A stretch of 64,000 nt of DNA from an uncultured Flavobacteriales bacterium (GCA_938074325.1 CALJFZ010000002.1:1-64000), one strand, 5' to 3'; positions 37,842 through 48,932 are shown, counted from the first letter of the stretch. Translations and numbers: made by a program. The notes: generated by a model not told the origin, from the letters alone.

Positions 37842-38681
37842 CTATCCGCGAAGGGCTCGGTGCAAGGAGATGGTTTCGACCGCTTCTGAGACATCGTGCA
37901 CCCGAAGAATGTGCGCCCCGCGATCCAATGCCCATGCGTGCAATGCGGTGGTGCCATTGAGCGCTTCTTCTGGACTGCACATGAGGTGTTTGTAAATCAT
38001 GGATTTGCGGCTGATACCCACCAAGATGGGTGCGTTCAGTGCAGCGAATTCGTCAAGTTCGCGCAGCAGTTGGTAGTTGTGTGCCATGGTTTTTCCAAAG
38101 CCAAATCCCACGTCTGCTACCACCGAATGCACACCGGCTGCGTGGATGTCCGCAAGTTGGACTTGGAGCCATGTCAAGATCTCAGAGGTGATGTCCTCGT
38201 AGTGTGGAGCATGCTGCATGGTGGCTGGCGTACCCTGCATGTGCATGATGGCATACGGCGCTTGTGCAGCTGCCACCGTTTTGATCATTTGCTGGTCCCG
38301 GGTCCCGGCGTAGATGTCATTGACCATAAATGCACCTGCCTCAAGGGCTTTCCCCGCGACTTCGTGGTGGAAGGTATCGATGCTTAAGAGGGCTTCCGGA
38401 TGTGCATCAAGGATCCCTTTGATGGCCCCTTCAATCCGTTGCCATTCTCCTTCCGGTCCAACTTCTTCTGCTCCCGGACGGGAAGACTGACCTCCAATGT
38501 CGAGGAGGTCCGCTCCAGCCTCAAGCATGCTCGAAGCATGGGAAACCGCTTGCTGTTGCGATTGGGCGCGACTTCCCGCGAAAAAAGAATCTGGCGTACA
38601 GTTCACAACCCCCATTACCCGGGGTGTCTCCAGCGTCAGGGTGCGTTGCTGGTTTTGGAGTTGATAAATCGGTGAAGACAT
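37842..38681 (-). CDS. folP: Dihydropteroate synthase
   Basis: RVMGVVNCTPDSFFAGSR, LDIGGQSSRPGAEEV, MVNDIYAG, DVGFGFGKTMAHNYQLLREL and GISRKSMI motifs. Start moved to ATG 38681. Confidence 0.96.
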   Translation of the reverse strand: MSSPIYQLQNQQRTLTLETPRVMGVVNCTPDSFFAGSRAQSQQQAVSHASSMLEAGADLLDIGGQSSRPGAEEVGPEGEWQRIEGAIKGILDAHPEALLSIDTFHHEVAGKALEAGAFMVNDIYAGTRDQQMIKTVAAAQAPYAIMHMQGTPATMQHAPHYEDITSEILTWLQVQLADIHAAGVHSVVADVGFGFGKTMAHNYQLLRELDEFAALNAPILVGISRKSMIYKHLMCSPEEALNGTTALHAWALDRGAHILRVHDVSEAVETISLHRALRG

Positions 38682-38721
38682 TGCCGTTCTTGTGGATTGA
38701 GGCGCAGCGAGTGGTCGTATC

Positions 38722-39315
38722 TTGGCGCAAGATATCTCAAGATTGAAGGCCGTGAGTACGATTGAAGATACATTGCAGCAATACGACCGAGCGTTCGCCA
38801 AATGCTCCGAATTGTTTGAGGCGAAAACCTCTGATTACGGTACGGCGTGGCGCATCCTTCGTCCGTCGTCGTTGACGGATCAGTTGTTCATCAAGGCCAA
38901 CCGAATCCGGACCCTGCAAGAATCGAAGGAGGCGATGGTGGATGAGGGCATCGATTCCGAATTCATCGGCATTGTCAATTACAGTTTGATGGCGATCATT
39001 CAATGTGGGCTGGATGCAGATCATCCGCTTGAGCTGCCGGCCGCTGAAGCCATCGAACGCTACCACCAAGCGTATCAAGCGACCCGCGATTTGATGATCG
39101 CGAAGAACCACGACTATGGGGAAGCTTGGCGCGATATGCGGGTGAGTTCCCTGACGGACCTCATACTCATGAAGGTGCTCAGGGTAAAGCAAATTGAAGA
39201 CCATGACGGCATCACGCAAGTATCAGAAGGCGTGGAGGCCAACTATCAAGACATGGCCAATTATGCGTTGTTCGCGCTGATTTTGCTCGATTTAACGGGT
39301 GAGGGCGCAAGCTAG
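38722..39315 (+). CDS. DUF1599 (nucleotide modification-associated domain 1-like) protein with two tandem copies
   Basis: Internal repeat DYGTAWRILRPSSLTDQLFIKANRIRTLQ / DYGEAWRDMRVSSLTDLILMKVLRVKQIE. The start may be GTG at 38752 instead. Confidence 0.8.
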   Translation: MAQDISRLKAVSTIEDTLQQYDRAFAKCSELFEAKTSDYGTAWRILRPSSLTDQLFIKANRIRTLQESKEAMVDEGIDSEFIGIVNYSLMAIIQCGLDADHPLELPAAEAIERYHQAYQATRDLMIAKNHDYGEAWRDMRVSSLTDLILMKVLRVKQIEDHDGITQVSEGVEANYQDMANYALFALILLDLTGEGAS

Positions 39316-39361
39316 TTGTGCCAAAAGTGTATTTTTCATAGCAGGAATAAATCCAGTTGCC

Positions 39362-40726
39362 ATGTGGAACGCCATCATTAAAATTTGTCGGCTCTTGGTC
39401 GGCTCTTTGTTCATCGTTTCGGGGCTCATCAAAGCCAATGACGCTTTGGGCTTCATGTACAAGTTGGAAGAGTACTTCGAGCCCGGTGCGTTGAATTTGC
39501 CCGGATTGACAGAATGGGCGCTTCCACTCGCCGTATTTATTTGCGTCGGTGAAATATTGTTGGGTGTCGCCATGGTCATTGGCGCTTTGCCCCGCCTTAC
39601 AGCGACGCTGACCGGCGTGATCATGGCTTTCTTCACTTGGCTGACTTGGTACACGGCCAATTGCGATCCATTTGGCACTAAAATGGTGGCCGATGCCCTG
39701 GGTGTTTTGGTGGAAATTGATAACCAATGTGTACTGGCTTGCGGTTGCTTCGGAAATGCCATCCCACTGACCCCTTACGAGAGTTTCATCAAAGATGTCG
39801 TTTTGTCCATTTTGACGGTGCCAATCTTGATTGGTGCCTTCACCGACCGCATTGCACTGAACGACAAGCGCACGGGCATGGTGCTGATTTCAGCAAGCCT
39901 GTTCATGATTTACCTGTTCGGCGAGCTGATGTTGGACTGGAATTTCCCCGTGTTGTTTGCGGCGGTAGCATATGCCGTAGCGGAGGGGTTGAAAATGCGG
40001 GTCAACATTGCCGCGAAGGAATGGGTCATGGCGCTCGGGGTGACCGCCGTCTGCGTGGCTTTTCAATTCCACACGTTGAATCACCTGCCTTTGAAAGATT
40101 ATCGAGCGTATGCGGTGGGTGAGAGCATCATTGAAAACCGGAAGTCCGCTGAAGAATTGGGGCTGCAAGGTCCGGTGTACGCCACCGAGTACACGTTCCG
40201 CAATGTCAACACGGGTACGGACACCGTAGTGCTGAGCAGTGATTGGTTGAAGATTTACAACGAGCCGTGGTTCAAGTCCACGTATGAGACGGTTTCGTTT
40301 GATGGCAAGGAGGTGAAAGTCTCGGACGGGTATGAGCCCCGGATTTTAGACTTCCAAATCATCGACAATTTGGGCTATGACCGGACGGATGAGTTTCTCA
40401 ATTACGACGGGGATGTCTTGTTGTACGTGAGCAAAGACTTGGATCAAGCCAACACCTCAAACCAGGCAGAGATGAATGCGCTGGCCAATGCTGCAGGTGC
40501 AGCGGGGTGGATGAACGTCGGTTTGACCAATGCCCCCGCAGACGAGAACAAGGCCTTTCAAGATGCACACGGTGTCACCTATGGTATGTTCACGTGTGAT
40601 CAAACAGAATTGAAGATTGTCGTTCGCTCCAACCCGGGCATCGTCTGGCTAAAAGACGGTGTCGTTCAAGAGAAATGGGCTTGGCGCGATGTGCCGAGTT
40701 GGGAGGATCTGAGTCAAGTAAATTGA
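39362..40726 (+). CDS. DoxX-like membrane protein (BT_3928-type) with C-terminal periplasmic domain
   Basis: RLLVGSLFIVSGLIKANDALGFMYKLEEYF; DCACGCFGNAIPLTPYESFIKDV-like region CVLACGCFGNAIPLTPYESFIKDVV; several TM helices. Start moved to ATG 39362. Confidence 0.82.
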   Translation: MWNAIIKICRLLVGSLFIVSGLIKANDALGFMYKLEEYFEPGALNLPGLTEWALPLAVFICVGEILLGVAMVIGALPRLTATLTGVIMAFFTWLTWYTANCDPFGTKMVADALGVLVEIDNQCVLACGCFGNAIPLTPYESFIKDVVLSILTVPILIGAFTDRIALNDKRTGMVLISASLFMIYLFGELMLDWNFPVLFAAVAYAVAEGLKMRVNIAAKEWVMALGVTAVCVAFQFHTLNHLPLKDYRAYAVGESIIENRKSAEELGLQGPVYATEYTFRNVNTGTDTVVLSSDWLKIYNEPWFKSTYETVSFDGKEVKVSDGYEPRILDFQIIDNLGYDRTDEFLNYDGDVLLYVSKDLDQANTSNQAEMNALANAAGAAGWMNVGLTNAPADENKAFQDAHGVTYGMFTCDQTELKIVVRSNPGIVWLKDGVVQEKWAWRDVPSWEDLSQVN

Positions 40727-41718
40727 TGGTGCGCCGCTTGCTCCATGGGTTAGGGGTGTTGTGGGGTGCGTTGACCCTGGTGTTCGTGTTGTTTTCCATG
40801 GCTCCAGATCCTGCGCGTCAGTTGGCGGGCCAAAACGAAAGCGAAGAAGTGGTGCAGGCCATTCGTGTCAAATACGGTTTGGACCAACCCTTGCCCATTC
40901 GGTATGCCCGATTTTTTGAAGGAATGATTCCCGTTGGACAGGACGGAGAACATTGGGGGTGGGTCGGCATTGATTTAGGCCGTTCGTTCTTGACAGACCG
41001 GCCGGTCAAGGATGCCATCCTTTCCGCCTTGCCAGCAACGGTATTGTTGGCGTTGACGGCCATGTTTCTGGCGCTGTTGTTGGGGTTGTGCATCGGCTTT
41101 GGCTTGTCGTTGATTGCGGGAAGTGCATTGGATCGGGCAGTGCTGGGGTTGGCGGCTTTGGGAATGAGTGCGCCTTCCTTTGTGATGGCCATCGTGGTTT
41201 CTTGGTTATTCGGTTCGGTTTGGAACCATTGGACGGGCTTGCCGATGACCGGGGGGCTGTGGCGTGTGCATCCTTTTGAAGGACCGGAACTTGCATGGGA
41301 CCACTTGATCTTACCGGCGTTGACGCTCGGCATTCGTCCCCTTGCCGTAGTGGTGCAATTGACCCGCAACAGCGCAGTGGAAGTATTGGGAACCTCCTAT
41401 GTTCGAACGGCACGTTCCAAAGGCATTTCGACGTCCCGGTTGTTGACGCACCACGTGTTCCGCAATGCTTTGAATCCCGTCCTAACGGCAGCTTCTGGCT
41501 GGTTTGCGAGCATGCTTGCCGGAGCGGTATTCGTCGAATACGTTTTTGGATGGCAGGGAATGGGCATGTTGATGTTCCGTGCGCTCGAACAAAGCGACAT
41601 GCCCGTGGTGCTGGGATGCGTCATGGTGGTTGCTACGACCTTCGTGGTGGTCAACTTTTTTGTTGACGCGGCCTATACCGTTCTGGATCCTCGGGTCAAG
41701 CTGTCAGGCGCTCGTTGA
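40726..41718 (+). CDS. ABC transporter permease, DppB/OppB type
   Basis: LLHGLGVLWGALTLVFVLFSMAPDP, YGLDQPLPIRYARFF and SYVRTARSKGISTSRLLTHHVFRNALNPVLT (EAA-like loop). Start overlaps the upstream stop. Confidence 0.9.
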   Translation: MVRRLLHGLGVLWGALTLVFVLFSMAPDPARQLAGQNESEEVVQAIRVKYGLDQPLPIRYARFFEGMIPVGQDGEHWGWVGIDLGRSFLTDRPVKDAILSALPATVLLALTAMFLALLLGLCIGFGLSLIAGSALDRAVLGLAALGMSAPSFVMAIVVSWLFGSVWNHWTGLPMTGGLWRVHPFEGPELAWDHLILPALTLGIRPLAVVVQLTRNSAVEVLGTSYVRTARSKGISTSRLLTHHVFRNALNPVLTAASGWFASMLAGAVFVEYVFGWQGMGMLMFRALEQSDMPVVLGCVMVVATTFVVVNFFVDAAYTVLDPRVKLSGAR

Positions 41719-42571
41719 GAAGGGCCGTCAATGACTTTGAGGTAGCGTTGAAATACCGTTTGGTCCGGTAACTCGCAACCCACTGAATGCCCCGCACAGC
41801 ATTGGTCAGAAACAACTCATCTGCCCGCAGCATCTCGCCCGGTGATATGTTGCATTCGTAGACCTTGAATCCTTCTTCCAATGCCAAATTGATGACGGCC
41901 GCCCGCATGACTCCGCCGACGGGGCCGCTTTCCAATCCGGGGGTATAGAGCACTCGATTGCTCACCAAAAATAAATTCGATCGGGTGGATTCGATGATGT
42001 TGTGGGTGGTGTTGGTGATCAATGCATCATCAAGACCCTGCTCCTTGGCCCAAATGCTCGCTTGAACGTACAGCAAGGCAGAGGTGTTCTTGAAGTTGGC
42101 AAGGGGGCCGTTGAGCTTTTTCATCTCGGGGTAGACATCCACCGCCAGGCCGTGTTCATTGAGCGTGTATTCATTGGTGAGAAGGGGCTCAGCTTCCCCC
42201 ACCCAGATCAGCGCATTCGATTCGGGGGTGTACCGGCCACCAGCGGCTCGAAAAAAGGTCAGGCGCAGACGCCCCCCCGCCACAATGCCATTGGCATCAC
42301 AGAGCGCAACGATGGATGCACGCAAGGATTCCAAGCTCAGCCCCTCGGGGCGATCGATTTTGTGGGCCTTCAGGCTTTTTGAAATGCGGTCCCAGTGCAG
42401 GGGTAAATGCTGCGGGTAGCCGTTGCAAATTCGAATGGTTTCAAAGAAGCCGTCTCCGTATTGGAAGGCCCGATTTTGGAGGGCGTGAGGCAGGCTGCTC
42501 GCTTCCGCCAAGGCACCATTGACGAGGTACCGTGCGCGGGACTCAGGTTCCCATTGGATGGTGTCAATCAT
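41696..42571 (-). CDS. Aminotransferase class IV (4-amino-4-deoxychorismate lyase / branched-chain aminotransferase-like)
   Basis: AFQYGDGFFETIRICNG, DALITNTTHNIIESTRSNLFLV and GPVGGVMRAAVINLA motifs. Exact start uncertain. Confidence 0.88.
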   Translation of the reverse strand: MIDTIQWEPESRARYLVNGALAEASSLPHALQNRAFQYGDGFFETIRICNGYPQHLPLHWDRISKSLKAHKIDRPEGLSLESLRASIVALCDANGIVAGGRLRLTFFRAAGGRYTPESNALIWVGEAEPLLTNEYTLNEHGLAVDVYPEMKKLNGPLANFKNTSALLYVQASIWAKEQGLDDALITNTTHNIIESTRSNLFLVSNRVLYTPGLESGPVGGVMRAAVINLALEEGFKVYECNISPGEMLRADELFLTNAVRGIQWVASYRTKRYFNATSKSLTALLNERLTA

Positions 42572-43064
42572 GGTCTGCAATCAACTGAGGAACGACATCA
42601 ATGAGGTCACTGTTGACGGGAATTTGAATGCCCGGGACGCCGGCGCTGTTTCCCGCCTCGATGTCCCGTGCTTTGTCACCTATCATCCAAGAAAGGGACG
42701 GGTCAATGTTGTACCGAGCGCAAGCCTTTTCAATCATGAGCCCACCCGGTTTTCGGCTCAGGCTTTCGCCAAAGTCAGGATGGTGAGGGCTATAGTAGAT
42801 GCCCGTGATCACAATGCCATGCTCCGCGCAGGACGCGACAAAAGACGTGTGGATCTCGTCCACGGCTTCGTGGGTGTATTGCCCTTTTGCGATGCCCCCT
42901 TGATTCGTGATGAGAACCAACAGGAATCCGGCGTCTTGAAGTTGTTTCAGTGCTTGGAACACCGTGGGCAGCACGTGAAACTCGTCCAAAGACCGCGTGT
43001 AATCTCCCGGATCGTGGTTGATGACCCCGTCACGGTCCAAAAAGACTGCTTTGTTCCTTTCCAT
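42564..43064 (-). CDS. HAD-IIIA phosphatase, GmhB-like
   Basis: AVFLDRDGVINHDPGDYTRSLDEF, VLITNQGGIAKG, YYSPHHPDF, CRKPGG-like SRKPGGLMIEKA and MIGDKARDIEAG motifs. Confidence 0.9.
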   Translation of the reverse strand: MERNKAVFLDRDGVINHDPGDYTRSLDEFHVLPTVFQALKQLQDAGFLLVLITNQGGIAKGQYTHEAVDEIHTSFVASCAEHGIVITGIYYSPHHPDFGESLSRKPGGLMIEKACARYNIDPSLSWMIGDKARDIEAGNSAGVPGIQIPVNSDLIDVVPQLIADHD

Positions 43065-43106
43065 TGCACGCCGAAGCTACGTCACAATCCCAACGGAAAC
43101 CAAGCA

Positions 43107-43448
43107 TTACGCGATGCGTGTGCCCGGTTTGACATCGAACGGCACTTCGAGCAACGCCGTACCCGCCTCGGTGTCCAAGGCTCCGAGAATCAAGCATTCT
43201 GACTGCAGCGGCCCGATTTGTTTGGGCGGGAAATTCGTTACCCCAATGACCTTGCGACCTAAGAGATTCTCGGGGGTGTACCGTTCGGTCAACTGTGCGG
43301 ATGTTTTCTTGATGCCCAAGTCCGGCCCGAAATCGACGGTCAATATGTAGGCGGGTTTCCGAGCTTGGGGAAATTCTTGTGCCGTCTTCACTTCACCCAC
43401 GTGCATCTCAACGTGTTCAAATTCACTCCATTTCAGCGGTTCTCCCAT
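43107..43448 (-). CDS. tRNA-binding (EMAP/CsaA-like) domain protein
   Basis: MHVGEVKTAQEFPQARKPAYILTVDFGPDLGIKKTSAQLT...VIGVTNFPPKQIGPLQSECLILGA. Confidence 0.9.
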   Translation of the reverse strand: MGEPLKWSEFEHVEMHVGEVKTAQEFPQARKPAYILTVDFGPDLGIKKTSAQLTERYTPENLLGRKVIGVTNFPPKQIGPLQSECLILGALDTEAGTALLEVPFDVKPGTRIA

Positions 43449-43508
43449 GCCATGAAGGTACATAAATTGGCCGCTGTCAGTTGGCCACGGCTACGGAGGG
43501 AGGTTTTG

Positions 43509-43516
43509 TACTTTTG
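43509..43516 (+). promoter_or_regulatory. Leaderless-type -7 element TACTTTTG-N4-ATG
   Basis: TACTTTTG, ACTC, ATG 43521. Confidence 0.5.
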
Positions 43517-43520
43517 ACTC

Positions 43521-44558
43521 ATGGCGCACAATGATTGGCTTGATTTTCCAGATTTCGATGTCGCAACATGGGCGTCTCAAACGGCTTCCATTTCGACGGG
43601 TTCAGATGCAAACTGGAAGAAACTGATCTGGGCCGAGGGTGCGAATGCTATCCAGCTACCTGCCCGAGCCATTGATTCCCGCGAATCGGGAAATCCGTGG
43701 GCCATCACTCAAACCCCGGCGCGCCCGTCGGATGTGGTTTCCATGTTGATGGGAGGGGTGCAAGGGATTCGACTGAATGCGGCAGGGGCGGATGAGGCTT
43801 GGTTGTCCGATGTGCACCTTGAAATGGTGGATGTTTACATCGATGCAGATGCAATCTCCCTCGAAGGGTTTGATTTGCAGGCCATGGCAAAAGCAGGTTG
43901 GACGGGGCATTGCGCAAGGCGAATTCATGCCTTGGATGCCGAAGCTTTTCGGTCGCATGTTGAATTGACGAACGGATTGAACGTTCGGGTGTGGTTGGTG
44001 CAAACAGGAATTAAAACGGATTACACCAACGCCTTGGCCGATGGTTTGCTGCAATTAGAACGATTCCGCAGACTCTTAAAAGAGCAGAAGGGAAGTGGAG
44101 TCAAGGCTTGGCAATCTATGGTGTGGAAATGCCACGTGGGGCCTCATGTGCTTGAAGGAGTGGCCTGCCTGCGTGCGTTGCGGTTGGTTTGGGATAAATG
44201 GCTGGAAAGCCACGGCTTCGATAAGGTGGCCATTTGGATTGATGCGGTGGCGTCGAACGAATCAGCGCAATGCGAATTCGCAACCGATCGATTGATTCCC
44301 ATGACGGCATCGACGTACGCCTCCGTGATTGGTGGGGCGGATTCCATCGAAACCGTTGCCCATGACGCCGAAAGCGAAACGGCTGCAGTGGATGGACAAC
44401 GTTGGGCTCGGAACATTCAGCATTTGATGCGGGAAGAAAGCGGATTGCATCGGGTGTTTGACCCGATGGGGGGCAGCCGGGTTGTTGAAGCCTGGACCGG
44501 TTCCTTGGTCGAAGCGGCCTGGGCGCAATACGAACACATGAAAGGGAACATGCCATGA
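43521..44558 (+). CDS. mutA: Methylmalonyl-CoA mutase small subunit-like
   Basis: Degenerate mutase domain ([25 protein letters not shown]) immediately upstream of, and overlapping, the large subunit. Confidence 0.88.
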   Translation: MAHNDWLDFPDFDVATWASQTASISTGSDANWKKLIWAEGANAIQLPARAIDSRESGNPWAITQTPARPSDVVSMLMGGVQGIRLNAAGADEAWLSDVHLEMVDVYIDADAISLEGFDLQAMAKAGWTGHCARRIHALDAEAFRSHVELTNGLNVRVWLVQTGIKTDYTNALADGLLQLERFRRLLKEQKGSGVKAWQSMVWKCHVGPHVLEGVACLRALRLVWDKWLESHGFDKVAIWIDAVASNESAQCEFATDRLIPMTASTYASVIGGADSIETVAHDAESETAAVDGQRWARNIQHLMREESGLHRVFDPMGGSRVVEAWTGSLVEAAWAQYEHMKGNMP

Positions 44559-46597
44559 AGGAGTTGAACGCAAATTTCCCTGTTGAAGGCGCCACAGTTC
44601 AAGACCACGAGCGATTTGGTCCAGGTCAAGCTCCGTACCTAGGAGGCCCATATCCGAGCATGTATGCGTCACGGCCGTGGACCATTCGGCAATATGCCGG
44701 TTTTTCCACTGCGGAGGCATCCAACGCCTTTTACCGGGCCAACCTTGCCGCCGGTCAAAAAGGATTGAGCGTTGCTTTTGACCTGGCGACGCACCGCGGC
44801 TACGACAGCGATCACTCGAGGGTCACGGGTGATGTCGGCATGGCAGGGGTGGCCATTGATACCGTGGAAGACATGAAGCGGTTGTTTGAGGGCATTCCAC
44901 TCGACCAGATGTCTGTCAGCATGACCATGAACGGCGCGGTGCTTCCCATTTTGGCGTTTTACATCGTGGCAGCCGAAGAGCAGGGTGTGAAGCCTGAGGC
45001 ATTGGCGGGGACCATTCAAAATGACATCCTCAAAGAATTCATGGTGCGCAACACCTATATCTATCCGCCTCAACCGTCCATGCGCATCATCTCGGACATT
45101 TTCCGGTACACGTCGGAACACATGCCGAAATTCAATTCCATCTCCATTTCCGGTTACCACATGCAGGAGGCAGGTGCTACACCGGAATTGGAATTGGCGT
45201 ATACGCTAGCGGACGGACTCGAATATGTGCGCACTGGCATTGAAGCCGGATTGGACATCGACGCATTTGCTCCGCGCTTGAGTTTTTTCTGGGCCAGTGG
45301 GATGAATCATTACGAAGAAGTGGCCAAAATGCGCGCAGGCCGACTGATTTGGGCACAACGCATGAAGGCAATGGGGGCGAAGAATCCCAAGTCGTTGATG
45401 CTCAGAACCCACACCCAGACCAGTGGGTGGTCCTTGACTGCACAAGACCCATGGAATAACGTTGCCCGTACCACACTGGAAGCCATGGCCGCTGCATTTG
45501 GCGGTACGCAGTCGCTCCATACCAATTCCATGGATGAGGCCATTGCATTACCCACAGAAGCTTCGGCCCGAGTCGCTCGGAATACGCAGCTGTTCTTGCA
45601 GTCGGAAGGCGGATTCACAGAGGCCATCGACCCTTGGCACGGTTCGCGCATGATGGAAGACTTAACGGCTCAGATGCGCGATTCAGCCCTAGAACTCATG
45701 AGGGAAATTGAATCGGAAGGCGGTATGGCATCGGCCATAGAGAAAGGGATTCCGAAGTTGCGTATCGAGGCTGCGGCCGCTGAAAAGCAGGCGCGCATCG
45801 ATCGGGGCGAAGACCGGATCATTGGTGTAAACCTGTTCCAGGTGGATGGTGAGGAGGAGTTGGATGTTTTGGAAATCGATCAAGCGTCGGTGCGAATCGG
45901 GCAAATCGCTCGGTTGCAGCAGGTCAAGTCGGAACGGAACCAATCTGCAGTTCAAACCGCATTGAAGAACTTAACAGACGGTGCCAACGCCGATGCCAAT
46001 TTGCTTGCGCTTGCTGTGGAAGCCGCGCGAAACCGCGCCACGTTGGGCGAGATCAGCGATGCGTTGGAAGCAGCATTTGGCCGGTACAAGCCTGCAGTTC
46101 GGAAGGTGAGTGGTATATTTTCCCGTGCAATGGAAGGACAAGAAGCATACCGCGAAGTGATTGCGTTGACGAGTAGATTCAACGAAATTCAAGGCCGACA
46201 ACCGCGCATTTTGGTAGCCAAAATGGGCCAAGACGGCCACGATCGCGGCGCCAAGGTGGTGGCTTCATCCTTTGCCGACATGGGATTCGATGTGGACTTA
46301 GGACCGTTGTTCCAAACACCCGAAGAGGTGGTGCAGCAAGCCATTGATAACGACGTACACGTCGTGGGCGTCAGCACGCTGGCAGCGGGTCATAAGACGT
46401 TGGTGCCTGCATTGATCAACGGGCTCAACGAACGCGGCCGGTCTGACATTTTGGTGGTTGTCGGGGGAGTGATTCCACCAGCTGATCACGAAATGTTATA
46501 CGCACATGGAGCTGTTGGCGTTTTCGGGCCGGGGACGCCCATTACATATTCTGCCAAAAATATCTTGGACCTGTTGTTGGAGGCTTATGCTTCCTGA
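44555..46597 (+). CDS. mutB: Methylmalonyl-CoA mutase large subunit
   Basis: [36 protein letters not shown] and C-terminal B12-binding [27 protein letters not shown]. Confidence 0.97.
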   Translation: MKELNANFPVEGATVQDHERFGPGQAPYLGGPYPSMYASRPWTIRQYAGFSTAEASNAFYRANLAAGQKGLSVAFDLATHRGYDSDHSRVTGDVGMAGVAIDTVEDMKRLFEGIPLDQMSVSMTMNGAVLPILAFYIVAAEEQGVKPEALAGTIQNDILKEFMVRNTYIYPPQPSMRIISDIFRYTSEHMPKFNSISISGYHMQEAGATPELELAYTLADGLEYVRTGIEAGLDIDAFAPRLSFFWASGMNHYEEVAKMRAGRLIWAQRMKAMGAKNPKSLMLRTHTQTSGWSLTAQDPWNNVARTTLEAMAAAFGGTQSLHTNSMDEAIALPTEASARVARNTQLFLQSEGGFTEAIDPWHGSRMMEDLTAQMRDSALELMREIESEGGMASAIEKGIPKLRIEAAAAEKQARIDRGEDRIIGVNLFQVDGEEELDVLEIDQASVRIGQIARLQQVKSERNQSAVQTALKNLTDGANADANLLALAVEAARNRATLGEISDALEAAFGRYKPAVRKVSGIFSRAMEGQEAYREVIALTSRFNEIQGRQPRILVAKMGQDGHDRGAKVVASSFADMGFDVDLGPLFQTPEEVVQQAIDNDVHVVGVSTLAAGHKTLVPALINGLNERGRSDILVVVGGVIPPADHEMLYAHGAVGVFGPGTPITYSAKNILDLLLEAYAS

Positions 46598-47571
46598 GGA
46601 CCGAAGTGGCCAAGCCGCGATTGCAAGCCATTGAGCCATGCCCTTCCGGACATCTTGCCTTTTCCTGGAGGGGTGAGTTCGTCAATGCGCACCCAACCGT
46701 CCGCACAGCCGATGAGCAACTGGCCATCTTGCACTGTGGTAGTCCCTGGCTTTGCGACAGGCATATCGTTGGAGTGTACAGCCGATGCTTTGAGAATTTT
46801 CATGTCCCCGTGAGCGCTTGGAGTCCACGCTTTCGGAAATGGATGTAGACCGCGAATTTTATCTATCACGCTTTGAGTGCTTTGACCCCATTCAATTGAA
46901 GTGTTTTCTTTGTTCAATTTTGGCGCTTCCAGCCGATTTTCGGCAGGTGAAACCTCGGCCTGAGGGCGTTGGGTCAGTTCTCCTGCGACCAGCCGGTCGA
47001 GCGTCTTCACAATGAGGCCTTTTCCTACTTCAAGCAAATCCCGATAGAGTCGGCCGGCATCGTGTTGGGACGTAATGGGGACACGCTCTTGAAGCAAGAT
47101 GTCACCGGTATCAATGGCGTGTTGCAGGGAAAAAGTGGTCACACCAGATTCAGGCAGTCCATGGATGAGCGCCCATTGGATGGGAGCGGCCCCACGAAGT
47201 TGGGGCAATAAAGAGGCGTGTAAATTGATGGTCCCGTATTGAGGAGCATTCCAAACCATTTCGGGCAGCATGCGAAACGCGACGACGATGAAGACGTCTG
47301 CCTTCCATTCTGCCAAGGCTGTATTGAATTCAGGCGCTTTGAGGTTTGTGGGTTGCAGGATGGAAAGCCCTCGATCAAGTGCGGCATTTTTGACAGCTGA
47401 AGCTTGTACTTTTTGACCGCGCCCCGCCCTGCGATCAGGCGCAGTCACCACTCCAACCACCTCGTGCTCTGATTCGCACAGGGTTTCGAGGCAGGTGGCC
47501 GCAAATTCTGGCGTGCCGAAAAAGGCAACGCGCAGTTTTTGTTCAAGGGGAGAGGTCGGGAACGTACTCAT
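46585..47571 (-). CDS. fmt: Methionyl-tRNA formyltransferase
   Basis: [45 protein letters not shown] and [11 protein letters not shown] motifs. Start moved to ATG 47571. Confidence 0.96.
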   Translation of the reverse strand: MSTFPTSPLEQKLRVAFFGTPEFAATCLETLCESEHEVVGVVTAPDRRAGRGQKVQASAVKNAALDRGLSILQPTNLKAPEFNTALAEWKADVFIVVAFRMLPEMVWNAPQYGTINLHASLLPQLRGAAPIQWALIHGLPESGVTTFSLQHAIDTGDILLQERVPITSQHDAGRLYRDLLEVGKGLIVKTLDRLVAGELTQRPQAEVSPAENRLEAPKLNKENTSIEWGQSTQSVIDKIRGLHPFPKAWTPSAHGDMKILKASAVHSNDMPVAKPGTTTVQDGQLLIGCADGWVRIDELTPPGKGKMSGRAWLNGLQSRLGHFGPQEA

Positions 47572-48920
47572 GATTCTTGAATTTGAACATCGGGTGCTGA
47601 GCGCCAGAGCCCCTTCCGCAAGTAAAGCCAACTGCCCAGTCCGATGGTGGAGAAATACACCAATTCTACTCGCCAAATTACCCAAATCGGTTGTGGCCAG
47701 ACCAAAGTAACCGATGCGGCAACAATCATGTAGACGGTAACGGCAATGAGTTCGACCCGAAACGCCACTTTCGTTGCTCCGCTCCCTTGAATGGTTGACA
47801 GCATGATGCCTGTGAAGGAATAGGTACATACCGCAACGAACAGCACGTGCAAGGTGCGGACCATGGCTTCTGTGCCTTCAGCATCATCAAAGAAGATGGA
47901 CGCTAGCTTATCCGGATACAGAACATAGCCGTGACAAAAGAAGAGAATGCCGGCTACGGTCAATGTTGTTATCCGTTTGAGGGTGCGATCCAGTTCTTCA
48001 ACCCGTCCGCCACCGAGTAAACCGCTCACGTAGGTGCGTGTCGTTTGCTGCATGCCTTGGGTGACGATGAATGCAAGCATGAATAAATTCCGAGTGATGT
48101 GTGAGACTTTGAGTTCCAACCCGCCCACTTTCTCGACGAAGAAAAAGAAGGCCGTCCACGTAGAGACCGTGGTCAAAAATTGCCCCATCAAAGGATAGGC
48201 GAGCCGCCACCATGCTTTCAGCTCCTGCAATGGGAGCAAGGTCCAAGGCCGGAAAGCCTCCGGCATGGCTTTCAGGGTGATCAACAAGGCTACGAGGAAT
48301 CCGGTGCTTTCTGCGCACAAGGAGGCCCACGCAGCACCTGTGGCACCGATGGCTTCCACGCCCCACCATCCCTCCACCCAAGCAGCATCAAGGACAATGT
48401 TAATTCCTGCGCTGCAAGCGCCGATCACAAGGATGGGCCAGGTTTTCGCTGTACCGGTGTAGAGTGCATTGAAGGCCAGCAGAGCCGTGAACGGAATGAA
48501 ACCGAGCAACCGAATCGCGAAAAAGGCTCTAAAAACTTCTCGGATATCCGGATCGGCGATGGTCGCGTTGATCAGTCCGCTGTTGAGCAAGAGTCCTATG
48601 CCCGTCAAGGCTAGTCCCATGCCCAGGTGAATCACGACGCCGGTTCGAAAGGTTTGAAGCGCAGCCATGCGATTCCCTTCTCCCATGCGACGAGCGATGA
48701 CAATCTGCAAAGCGGCTCCGCTGCCCACTGCTACCATCTCGAGCGTCATGTAAATCAACCCCGCATTGCCCGCACCGTTGATGGCATCTTCACTGAGCCG
48801 CGCGAGAAAGAAATTGTCGGTGAGGAGCACAAAGAACTGCAACAGCGTCCCCAGTGAAATGGGAATGGCCATGCGCAATAAGTCGGCGTAGCCTGTTTTT
48901 AATTCACCGTGTCGGTTCAT
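47568..48920 (-). CDS. MATE family efflux transporter
   Basis: AIPISLGTLLQFFVLLTDNFFLARLSEDAINGAGNAGLIYM plus 12-TM-like hydrophobicity. Confidence 0.9.
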   Translation of the reverse strand: MNRHGELKTGYADLLRMAIPISLGTLLQFFVLLTDNFFLARLSEDAINGAGNAGLIYMTLEMVAVGSGAALQIVIARRMGEGNRMAALQTFRTGVVIHLGMGLALTGIGLLLNSGLINATIADPDIREVFRAFFAIRLLGFIPFTALLAFNALYTGTAKTWPILVIGACSAGINIVLDAAWVEGWWGVEAIGATGAAWASLCAESTGFLVALLITLKAMPEAFRPWTLLPLQELKAWWRLAYPLMGQFLTTVSTWTAFFFFVEKVGGLELKVSHITRNLFMLAFIVTQGMQQTTRTYVSGLLGGGRVEELDRTLKRITTLTVAGILFFCHGYVLYPDKLASIFFDDAEGTEAMVRTLHVLFVAVCTYSFTGIMLSTIQGSGATKVAFRVELIAVTVYMIVAASVTLVWPQPIWVIWRVELVYFSTIGLGSWLYLRKGLWRSAPDVQIQES

Positions 48921-48924
48921 GGTG

Positions 48925-48932
48925 CAAAAGTC
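48925..48932 (-). promoter_or_regulatory. Leaderless-type -7-like element GACTTTTG-N4-ATG
   Basis: CAAAAGTC on + strand (one mismatch to TAnnTTTG); spacer CACC; ATG 48920. Confidence 0.35.

Noticed and set aside
43446-43520. Third divergent leaderless pair (csaA-like / mutA)
   Set aside because: The plus side is exact (TACTTTTG-N4-ATG), but the minus side TACCTTCA-TGGC-ATG has two mismatches and the gap is 72 bp, so it lacks the 32-bp geometry.
47572-47829. N-terminal extension of fmt
   Set aside because: Overlaps the MATE coding sequence; typical fmt N-terminus ([14 protein letters not shown]) follows ATG 47571.
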